Made by a program: the position numbers and the translations under genes
From: UBA6168 sp964442355
GTDB lineage: Bacteria; Bacteroidota; Bacteroidia; Chitinophagales; Saprospiraceae
DNA: 19,220 bases
Assembly (NCBI GenBank): GCA_964442355.1
Contig: CAYTZS010000100.1
Coordinates: forward strand, 1-19,220
Direction of reading: 5' to 3'
The notes under the pieces: model-generated
What the model was told of the DNA's origin: nothing
The model's database searches: none
What the model saw: only the letters and a program-made list of their open reading frames with translations
Part shown: piece after piece, positions 7,039 to 14,221 of the stretch
Position numbering within the stretch: position 1 is the stretch's first letter
Layout of the letters: each line of letters begins with the position of its first letter

Positions 7039-7785
7039 ATGAAAGCAAATACCATTGACGAAGTCATTGCCAAACTAGAATCCATCGTTGGGGAAACCCG
7101 TCGGAACGCTGACCCATTGGGCATTTTTGCTATCGTTTACCTCGACGTCACGAAGTCAGTCAAGCAAGGCGCTGCCAGCGGCTTCTTCAACGACGGGCCC
7201 CGCATGGAGCAACTCGACGTGATTTTCGCCAACCGCTACCTCGACGCCTACGAAGCATTCCGCCAAGGAAAACCATGCACCCAAGCATGGAAAACCAGCT
7301 TCGAGGCTGCAAAGCGCTTCGACCTGCTCGTGCTCCAACACTTGATTATGGGCATGAACGCCCATATCAACCTCGACCTCGGCATCGCTGCTGCGGAGAC
7401 CGTGCCGACCCAGTTGCTGCCAGATTTGGAGGCTGATTTTAGCCGCATCAACCAAGTGCTGAAGGAAAAAATTGACGCCGTGCAGGACAAACTGAGCACT
7501 GTGTCGCCGCTGCTTTACCTCCTGGACTGGTTTGGTAAAGACCGAGACGAACGCTTTGCTGCCTTCAGCCTCGTGAAGGCACGTACCAGCGCATGGAATG
7601 CCGCAACCCGTTTGTCAAAACTTTCGGACAGCGACAAACAACTGGAAATCAAGGAGTTGGACAATTACGTTTCATTGTTGAACAAGCTCATTTCAAAGCC
7701 GGGCGTGTTCTTCAGCGGATTGGTGAGGTTCATCAAATGGTTTGAGGTAAAGGACGTGGGCAAGGTTTTGGATGCGCTCGCTTGA
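7039..7785 (+). CDS. DUF5995-like protein of unknown function
   Basis: Predicted cytoplasmic, mostly helical protein of 248 residues with no signal peptide or membrane segment. I recognise the conserved block HLIMGMNAHINLDLGIA (residues 101-117) as that of the DUF5995 family, seen from memory and not searched. The N-terminal half carries DPLGIFAIVYLDVT and ANRYLDAY. Histidine, asparagine and aspartate in the central block could form a polar or metal site, but no known catalytic motif is present. The start is ATG 7039; an in-frame TTG at 7006 would add 11 residues without a recognised function. It is divergent from the PgpH-like gene (147 bp) and ends 8 bp before the end of the convergent glycosyltransferase gene. 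Confidence 0.8.
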   Translation: MKANTIDEVIAKLESIVGETRRNADPLGIFAIVYLDVTKSVKQGAASGFFNDGPRMEQLDVIFANRYLDAYEAFRQGKPCTQAWKTSFEAAKRFDLLVLQHLIMGMNAHINLDLGIAAAETVPTQLLPDLEADFSRINQVLKEKIDAVQDKLSTVSPLLYLLDWFGKDRDERFAAFSLVKARTSAWNAATRLSKLSDSDKQLEIKELDNYVSLLNKLISKPGVFFSGLVRFIKWFEVKDVGKVLDALA

Positions 7786-7793
7786 GGGTCAAC

Positions 7794-8909
7794 TCAAGTC
7801 TTTCGATAAATTTCAAGGATGGCCGATGCCATTTCTGCCTTCGAAAATTGTTGAACACGCCGCTTTGCGTTCTCCAACAATTTGCTGCGCAAATCACTGT
7901 CTGTCAGCAGCTTGCGCACGGCCTCCGCCAAGCATTCTGCATCGCCCACCTCGCAAACAAACCCTGTCACTCCAGCCTCCACGACCTCTGGGATACCTCC
8001 GGCGTTGGTGGCGACAACGGGGACGCTACAGGCAAAAGCATCGAGCAGCGTAGTGCCCAGCCCCTCGGTTTTGCTGGTGAATAGCAGCAAATCCAGTTCA
8101 GGCAGCACTTGCGGTACGTCGCTGCGAAAACCCGTCAAGATGATGCGGTCTTCCAGCTTTTTTTCTTGGATAAACTGCCTGATTTGCGCCAACTCTCCCC
8201 CGTCGGCACCAATGGCCAAAAAGGTGGCTGGAAAGTCGTCGTGAATGAGCTTTTCGGCTGTTTTTACGAAAGTGAAGTAGTCCTTGTGAGGGGCGATGGC
8301 GGCAATGTTTGCCACAAGAAAATGCTCCTCAGGAATTTGGTATTCGCTTCGCAAACGATTGGTTTTCAGCGACTTGCCAACCTGCTCAAATCGTTGCAAA
8401 TCAATGCCGCTGTGAACAGTGGTCAACTTCTCAGGCAGCTTTATGTCGGGGGTGATGAGCTCCCTGATGAAATCCGAGACACAGACGATTCGACTGACCG
8501 AACGGGCATTGTATTTCCAGCTCGAAAGCAGGCTTTTCCCAATTGGAAAATCCACCCGGCGGTGGACAATTAGTGGCAGTGTTAACCCAAAAACCGAGGC
8601 TGCCAAAATAGCAAAAGTATGTGCCGGGGAATCGTGAGCATGGAGGTGCGTCACGCCATTTCTTGCGCAAAAACGTTTGATTTGATAAGCCGTAAATGGG
8701 TCGAGGTTGAAACGCTTTCGATAGGAAAAAATGGGAAGACCCAGCTTTTGGCAGTGGGCTTCGAGCGCCGAGCCGATGGGACAAAAAACGAACTGCTGGA
8801 CGCCCTTCAAATGAAGTTCGTCCAGCAGGTAGGCTATCTGTTGCTCACCTCCCCGCCATGTGGTGGCGGTGCTGAGGTGCAGTATTTTTAGTTGTTGAAT
8901 TGGTTTCAG
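7794..8909 (-). CDS. GT4-family glycosyltransferase, start codon uncertain
   Basis: Cytoplasmic GT-B glycosyltransferase that transfers sugar from a nucleotide donor, probably in envelope polysaccharide or glycoconjugate synthesis (family inference). N-terminal domain signatures KILHLSTATTWRGGEQQIA, THLHAHDSPAH and CVSDFIRE are followed by the donor domain with HSGIDLQRF, IGADGGELAQI, GFRSDVPQVLPELDLLL and the EGLGTTLLDAFACSVPVVAT block. In that last block the second Glu of the E-x7-E motif is Asp. Coding similarity reaches at least 8893. However, the first in-frame ATG, GTG or TTG after the stop at 8924-8922 is a TTG at 8810, which would cut off the first Rossmann strand. I give CTG 8909 provisionally. 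One inserted base near 8909-8912 would join a GTG at 8920 to this frame. About 40 bases separate it from tonB upstream on the same strand. Confidence 0.82.
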   Translation of the reverse strand: MKPIQQLKILHLSTATTWRGGEQQIAYLLDELHLKGVQQFVFCPIGSALEAHCQKLGLPIFSYRKRFNLDPFTAYQIKRFCARNGVTHLHAHDSPAHTFAILAASVFGLTLPLIVHRRVDFPIGKSLLSSWKYNARSVSRIVCVSDFIRELITPDIKLPEKLTTVHSGIDLQRFEQVGKSLKTNRLRSEYQIPEEHFLVANIAAIAPHKDYFTFVKTAEKLIHDDFPATFLAIGADGGELAQIRQFIQEKKLEDRIILTGFRSDVPQVLPELDLLLFTSKTEGLGTTLLDAFACSVPVVATNAGGIPEVVEAGVTGFVCEVGDAECLAEAVRKLLTDSDLRSKLLENAKRRVQQFSKAEMASAILEIYRKT

Positions 8910-8961
8910 TTTGCGTTCACTTCAAGGTTTTGCCCTGAAAAGACCCTCAAAACTAGGCAAC

Positions 8962-9873
8962 TCATTTCAATTCAAACTTAACTGGCAGCGTGAACATGAC
9001 CCTCACTGGCATTCCCCGTTGTTTGCCAGGATTCCATTTTGGCATCAGTTTCACAACCCGCATCGCTTCGTCACCGCAGCCAGCCCCGACATCACGTATC
9101 GCTTCGACGTTGGTGATGCTACCGTCCCTTTCTACCACAAACCGGATGTAAACCGTGCCAGCTACGCCGTTCTCCCTTGCGATGGCTGGGTATTGGATGT
9201 TTTGATAAACAAACTCCAACAGCTTAATCTCGGCGCATTTTGACCGTTCAGCCTTTTCGTCAATGTCCTCACAACCTGGGAAAAGCGGCGCTTCTTCCAC
9301 TACTTTGAAGATTTCACGCTCGTGCTCTTCCATTGGAGGTGGAGGTGGAGGTGGAGGTGGTGCTGCAGCTTTCTCATGCTTTTCAACGATTGGCGCAGCA
9401 ATTACATCCGTATGCTCGTCAATACTCATGTCTTGGAAAATCTTGGTTTCAACGTCTGGCAGGTCACTTGCTATCACTTGCACAGATGGTGGGGGCGGCG
9501 GCGGGGGCGGTGGAGGAGGCTCGTTGGTACGAGGAGTCTCCATCTCGATTTCGTCGCTGATGGTTCCTAAAAGGTGCGAAATGTCAACCTTTTTCTCGTA
9601 AGTAGTCCAGCTGAAAGCGAATATCATGAGCAAAAGTGCAATCATGATTCCGTAAATCCTCAGTGAAGTACTTACCCGAAAAACGTCAAGTTCAGGATAC
9701 TTGGTCCGTGCTTCGACCGGAGAACTCCAAGTTTCGCCTTTGTGCAATTCCGTTAGGTTGGTGGATTCCACTTTTTTGTAGTGAGCCCGAAGCGCCAAAA
9801 GCAGAATCGATGTCAAAAATAGGACGACCAATAGCCCTATTTCGATTGTCAAAGTGGAGGTTTCGAATGACAT
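8962..9873 (-). CDS. tonB: TonB energy transducer with two membrane segments and two proline runs
   Basis: TonB couples the ExbB/ExbD proton motor to TonB-dependent outer-membrane receptors. The 303-residue product starts at ATG 9873 (MSFETSTLTIEIG). A first hydrophobic helix lies at 9-29, a polar linker at 30-70, and a second helix at 72-88 followed by TTYEKKVDISHL, the usual Bacteroidota TonB post-anchor sequence. A periplasmic part has Pro11 (119-129) and Pro9 (172-180). The C-terminal TonB domain (about 222-303) carries YPAIARENGVAGTVYIRFVV and ends MFTLPVKFELK. An upstream in-frame TTG at 9960 would add 29 residues and no plausible signal. Neither exbB nor exbD is in the window. The extra first helix differs from the single-anchor TonB layout. 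Confidence 0.9.
   Translation of the reverse strand: MSFETSTLTIEIGLLVVLFLTSILLLALRAHYKKVESTNLTELHKGETWSSPVEARTKYPELDVFRVSTSLRIYGIMIALLLMIFAFSWTTYEKKVDISHLLGTISDEIEMETPRTNEPPPPPPPPPPPSVQVIASDLPDVETKIFQDMSIDEHTDVIAAPIVEKHEKAAAPPPPPPPPPMEEHEREIFKVVEEAPLFPGCEDIDEKAERSKCAEIKLLEFVYQNIQYPAIARENGVAGTVYIRFVVERDGSITNVEAIRDVGAGCGDEAMRVVKLMPKWNPGKQRGMPVRVMFTLPVKFELK
9330..9521 (-). repeat. Two trinucleotide tracts coding for proline runs
   Basis: Tracts near 9332-9360 (alternating TGG/AGG read on the plus strand) and 9486-9519 (mixed GGG/CGG/TGG/AGG) encode Pro9 and Pro11 in TonB. The first is a nearly pure hexanucleotide repeat and could change length by slippage. The second uses all four proline codons, so it is not a simple repeat at DNA level. 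Confidence 0.75.
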
Positions 9874-10001
9874 GACTAGTGAATTTAAGTGAATAATATC
9901 TTTGTCGTTCTTGCCTCGAAGTTCGGGGTACAGTCTTCCTCCACCGTTGCCTTTTGTCAATTTGAAAATTGATTTATGTCAATGGGCAATCTTTCTATAA
10001 A

Positions 10002-10227
10002 AACATGAGTCACCCGAATTTTTCAGGATGAAGCATGTACAAGGGTGTAACCGGGTGATGCTCCTCTGAAAATAACCCGGTTACACCCACAAACAATAAC
10101 GGCGGCGGCATCTTTGATACCGCCGCCGTTATTGTTTGTGGGATTTCGGCGGTTCTGCTCCGCAAAACCGCCGAAATCCCCATTTTTTGAATCTACCCGT
10201 TACTCAAAATCCGGGATGACTCATGTT
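10002..10227. repeat. Cluster of three hairpins inside an outer inverted repeat
   Basis: Outer arms 10002-10022 and 10206-10227 pair over 20 positions: 11 bp perfect, a bulged A, 4 bp, one mismatch, 5 bp. Inside are hairpin A (10043-10056 with 10075-10088, 14 bp perfect, 18-base loop), hairpin B (10086-10108 with 10120-10142, 23 bp perfect) and hairpin C (10140-10154 with 10166-10180, 15 bp perfect). A and B share CCC at 10086-10088; B and C share GGG at 10140-10142. The tips of B and C share one design: a C/A mismatch, three further base pairs and a three-base loop. T tracts lie at 10183-10188 on the plus strand and beyond 10002 on the minus strand. The element fills the intergenic space between the protease and tonB genes. 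It may be a terminator complex, a structured RNA or a palindromic mobile unit; the sequence does not decide. Confidence 0.9.
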
Positions 10228-10252
10228 CTTGTCAAGCTATCTTGATGAGTGT

Positions 10253-13236
10253 TTATTTAACTACTGAGAACCTGCCGGTTTCCGTTCTGTTGCCAGCGTT
10301 CAAGCGATAGTGATAAACGCCCGATGTCAATCCACTCAGGTCGTAGGCAATGTTAAATTGGCCGCTCGAATATTGGTCGTTGGCTACTGTTCCAACCACC
10401 CGGCCCATCCCATCCAGGATTTCCAAACGAACCAGTGATTCCTTTTCAAGCGTGAGCACAAAATGCGCTACCTCACTCACAGGGTTTGGCTGAACGACTA
10501 TACGCACATCGCCACCAATCAAAACGTGCCTGACCGGGCTGTAGGATTGCCCACCGTCCTCGTCAATTTGGCGGAGCCGGAAATAATAGTTGCCTGCTTT
10601 AAGGTTGGGCACAGTAAATTCGTAATGATTAGTTTNNNNNNNNNNGTGCCTTTGCCCGGCATGAAGCCAACAGCTTGAAAATCAGCGGCTTCGACTTGCA
10701 TCTCCACTTCGAAGCCCTTGTTGTTCAACTCGCTGGCGGTCGCCCAATTCAGCAGTGCATCATGACCAACTGCCCTGGCATCGAAGGCAAACAGCTCAAC
10801 AGGCAGCGGCGCAAACGAGCTGCCCGCACACACGAACACGGAGACATCGTCGAGGAACAAATCGGATGGGTAAATGGAGTTGGTAATGAACTCGAACATA
10901 ATGATTGGTGAAGCGCCGATATGTGCACTGAGGTTGATGATTTGGCGTGTCCAATCGCTGGCACCCGGGTCGTTGCACATATTGTATGATTTTACGATTG
11001 CACCATTAACTTTCACGTTGAAAACATCGCCCCCACAGTCTGTGCGGTCGTAGCGGTACCAAAATTCGAGGTTGGCAAAATGGGCATCTGCTGGGATAGA
11101 AACGGCCTGAGACAATCGGGCAGTTTCGTTGTTGTCGTAACCCAACCAAGCTAGGCCTGTACCACTATGGCCAGGTATGCCCCAGTTGGCGATAAACGGG
11201 GCCAGACCTTGGGTCGAAGTTTCCGTCCAACCTGTCCAAGTCTCCATGTTGCCATTGCTCAACTTTTCATTGCAAGTGGCACCCGAAGGAGCAATCCGCA
11301 AGTCGGCATTGTTGATGTCGAAAAAGACGTTGTCTGAGCATTTAATTTTTATCCTTGCGCTGCTCGTGGACGAGTTGGGCAATGTGACGGACTGGCTGCC
11401 ATCGTTGGGCGAGTTGGCGATGAGGTCGGTAAATGTCAGCCCACCATCGAGAGAAAGCTGGATGTCCACGTTTGCGCAGCTTACAGGAGCGCTGGTAGTG
11501 CCTGCTACGTCCCAAGTCACGGTGATACTTCCGTTTAGCACCGCCGACGAATTGTGCGAAGTGATGGCAAAAGGCCCAGCGGCGTTTGTCACATGCAACA
11601 AAATGCCATCCGCATGGTAGCCGCCGCCATCGGATTGGTTGTCCCGCACAGTGCAGCCAAAGTTCAAGTCCCTGGTGACGGTCGGCAATTTTTCGCCAAT
11701 GCTGTTTGTGTTGTCGAGAATATCGCTCAGAGAGGGAAACATGCGCTTGCCATTTGCCGAAGGCGAAAACGACCGGAAGATTGGTGCTGTGGTGGAGGAT
11801 GGACTTGGTGCACCTTGAGGGCCCAAGTCCAGCTGCTCCCAAGCATAGGTTAAGGGGTCGCTGTCGGGGTCGGTGCCAGTCGCCACCAACTCAAATGGGG
11901 TGCTGATTGGGATGTACTTGCCGTCCATTCCATTCGGGTCAGCGTTCACGGTTGGCGTGTTGTTGGTGCTGGTAGTTGTGGTTGGGCAAGTGTTGCCACC
12001 GCCCGCAGTGACGAAAGTGACCATTTCTCCAAGACTGGCTATATGGAAATAGGCATTGCTTCGGGTTTGGAGGTTTTGGGTACTGCAAAGCCCGGCATAA
12101 GCCATGATAGTAGAGCCGCTTCCCGGCTCGTAGGCCGAGGCTGCATAACGGTTGGCTGCGCTGCACGAACCAATAGCTCCGCCGTTGAAAGTATGGTGCG
12201 CCCCAAATTGGTGACCGATTTCATGGGCAACAAAATCCACATCAAACGCATCGGCCATTGGCCTGTAGGAGTTCGTGATTCCTTTGGCCTTATGGGCCAT
12301 ATCACACACACTGCCGACGGCAGCAATGCCACCTGTTCCCGTGCTGAAGACGTGTCCAATGTCGTAGTTACCGTTCCCGATTACCAAATCCAAGTTGGTT
12401 TGGTTTTCGTTCAACGTCGGTGGTTTACTGTACGGGTCGCTCAAAGAGTCCGTGTATATCAACAAGTTGTTGTTTGCGACGAGTGCAAAGCTGATGGCTG
12501 CTTCTGTCTCGAAAATGCCCCTGACTCGATTCAGGGTGGTGTTGATGGCAGCCAAGGCTTGGGTTGCTCCTCCATGAAACGAAGTGTACTCACCAGTAGC
12601 CGCAATCGCAATGTCGTAAGTTTTCATGGTCACCAATGCACGGTCGCCATTGTTGACTGGCAGCATGTCCGCTGACGGTATGTGCCCGATTTCCGCAGTT
12701 TCATTGGCTTCGCAAAAAAGCTGCTGTGACTTATCGCTGTGGTAGTCCTCCCGATTATAGCTGACGTACACAGTGTTATCGTTCCGAAAATAGGGGTCTA
12801 GGTAAAAAATACTGCCGGGCCGCATCATCATGGCATGGAAGCCTTGGGGCGTCCAGTCTAGGTAAATGGCGGTAGCGGGGTTTGTGATTCCCTGCCCCGA
12901 AAAAGTCCTGATGTCTGGGAAGCGAGCAGCCAAATCGGGGTGCATCAGCGGCGACTCCACAATGGCGAACTGTTCAAAACTACCATCTGGCATGGGCAGC
13001 TCGATGGTTGTGCTTTCATGTAATTCATTGAAGCGGAGCGGCACCCGGCTGAGTTGTTGTTGAAGCGCTGCCACATCCAACTCAATCGTTGCGTACTTTT
13101 CAGGCACAATCCAGCGTTCCGATGACCGGGCAGCTAGCGTAGATTCATCCAAAACCGTCCAAATTGGTGCTTGTGAAAACATAGGTGAGGCAAATGCAAA
13201 TAGCATTGCCATGAACACGTAGTGAGTGACTCTCAT
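10253..13236 (-). CDS. Secreted reprolysin-like zinc metalloprotease with T9SS sorting domain, interrupted by a gap
   Basis: Predicted secreted or surface-attached zinc endopeptidase. The ATG at 13236 starts the signal peptide MRVTHYVFMAMLFAFASPMFSQ; the frame is open upstream to 13362 but that extension is not signal-like. A propeptide-like region (about 25-200) precedes the catalytic domain with the metzincin site HEIGHQFGAHH (338-348: His338, Glu339, His342, His348) and the Met-turn candidate STIMAYAGLC (about 374-383). Then follow Ig/PKD-like modules (about 428-650) and a carbohydrate-binding-like jelly-roll (about 655-802; GNMETWTGWT, FLDDVSVFVC). Next come LPVELFAFDARA and the linker to the type A T9SS domain (QPNPVSEVAHFVLTLE to the TAA at 10255-10253). 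The 10-N gap at 10636-10645 splits the gene: before it the frame ends PGKG-AC, after it resumes TNHYEFTVPNLKAGNYYF. Total about 990 residues or slightly more. Confidence 0.9.
10636..10645. other. Assembly gap (10 N) inside the metalloprotease gene
   Basis: Both flanks clearly belong to one protein but lie in different frames if ten bases are counted. The open codons on the two sides need a gap of 3k+2 bases, so ten is a placeholder. Comparison with the usual linker before T9SS domains suggests only a few residues are missing. Confidence 0.95.
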
Positions 13237-13245
13237 AGTCCATAA

Positions 13246-13279
13246 TTTTGAAAGGGAGTACTTGGCCTTACTAAATTTG
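13246..13279 (+). promoter_or_regulatory. Candidate promoter of the MepA-like gene
   Basis: TTTTG at 13246-13250 and TAAATTTG at 13272-13279 match the Bacteroidota -33/-7 pattern with 21 bases between. The predicted start of transcription is some 30 bases before the ATG at 13319. The 82-bp divergent region must also hold the protease promoter, for which I see no exact -7 match. Confidence 0.5.
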
Positions 13280-13318
13280 TGAAAACTGCTTGTAATCAGG
13301 TAAGTACTTGGGTGGGAG

Positions 13319-14176
13319 ATGAAGCAACCATTTTCAATAATCATGCAAAAAATACAAACCATCCTCGGCCACCTCTTAATTTTTGGCCTTTTAACCTTGC
13401 TGACGCAAACGGGCGGGGTGGTTTGGCTGCTGAGCTTACCGCTATTTCATGTGATTAACAGTAAAAAAAACTCCAAATGGCAACGATTTTACCTCAAAAC
13501 TGCCTCGTTTTCAGTGCTTTACCTTTTTGTCAATATTTTTTTGGTGCCACCGCTGGCAAAGTGGGAATCAGGCCGTGTTCCGCTGCCCGTTTTTGGGCAT
13601 CCCAACCTGAAACCGCATCAGGTTTTCTATTTCTGTGTGCTGAATCATCACTACGTTCGACCGGAAGTCAGGGCCACCTGCGAGCGGGTTGCAGACAACT
13701 TGGCGAGCAAATTCCCAGGCACAATAGTTTACTATTTGGATGCAAATTTTCCGTTTTTCGATGGTTATCCGCTGCATCCGCACTTCACCCACCGCAACGG
13801 CACGACCGTGGACCTAGCGCTTCATTGGCAGGACAAAAAAACAGGCGAGCCGCTCGACGGTGCCCCATTTCCTTTGGCCTATGGTGTCAGCGAGCTGCCC
13901 AAGCCTGGTGAGGTGGACATGGAAGCCAAATGCGCCAACAAGTACCGCAGCCTCGAGTACCGATTGACCAAAAAACTGGTGGATATTGAAAAATACAGCC
14001 TCGACGAAGCACGGACGAAAGTGCTAGTTAAACTTTTTGCCGAAGACAAGGCAGTTCGGAAAATCTTGCTAGAGCCTCATCTGAAAACAAGGCTTGGGTT
14101 GAGCAGTTTTGACAAAATCAGGTTTCAAGGATGCAAGGCTGCCCGCCACGATGACCATATCCACGTGATTTGGTAG
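13319..14176 (+). CDS. Membrane-anchored LAS-type murein endopeptidase, MepA-like
   Basis: Probable zinc peptidase cutting D-amino-acid cross-links in peptidoglycan, of the LAS fold shared by MepA and D-Ala-D-Ala peptidases. The product has 285 residues. Two hydrophobic segments (about 14-45 and 60-80) replace a cleavable signal and should tether it to the inner membrane. Zinc-site residues match the LAS pattern: H158-x6-D165 in THRNGTTVDLAL and H280-x-H282 in the C-terminal GCKAARHDDHIHVIW. The H-x6-D spacing and the HxH near the end are as in E. coli MepA as I recall it. The ATG at 13319 is used; an ATG at 13343 would shorten the tail by 8 residues. It is divergent from the metalloprotease gene and convergent with the rhamnosidase gene (45 bp apart). 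Exact bond specificity is inferred. Confidence 0.8.
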   Translation: MKQPFSIIMQKIQTILGHLLIFGLLTLLTQTGGVVWLLSLPLFHVINSKKNSKWQRFYLKTASFSVLYLFVNIFLVPPLAKWESGRVPLPVFGHPNLKPHQVFYFCVLNHHYVRPEVRATCERVADNLASKFPGTIVYYLDANFPFFDGYPLHPHFTHRNGTTVDLALHWQDKKTGEPLDGAPFPLAYGVSELPKPGEVDMEAKCANKYRSLEYRLTKKLVDIEKYSLDEARTKVLVKLFAEDKAVRKILLEPHLKTRLGLSSFDKIRFQGCKAARHDDHIHVIW

Positions 14177-14221
14177 CTTTCCCCAAAAAAAGCCTGGTAT
14201 AAAAAAGTCAAAAGCAGTCTA

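Noticed and set aside
10140..10188. Hairpin C with its T run as an intrinsic terminator for a plus-strand gene
   Set aside because: No plus-strand gene lies upstream. It resembles a terminator in form, but the genes on both sides are on the minus strand.
10002..10227. Retron, integron attC site, hammerhead ribozyme or CRISPR repeat as explanation for the palindromes
   Set aside because: No reverse transcriptase or integrase is near, attC core sites and hammerhead core CTGATGA were not seen, and there are no repeated spacers.
14177..14221. Possible bidirectional terminator between the MepA-like and rhamnosidase genes
   Set aside because: Only a 5-bp stem (GCTTT/AAAGC) is visible; too weak to call.
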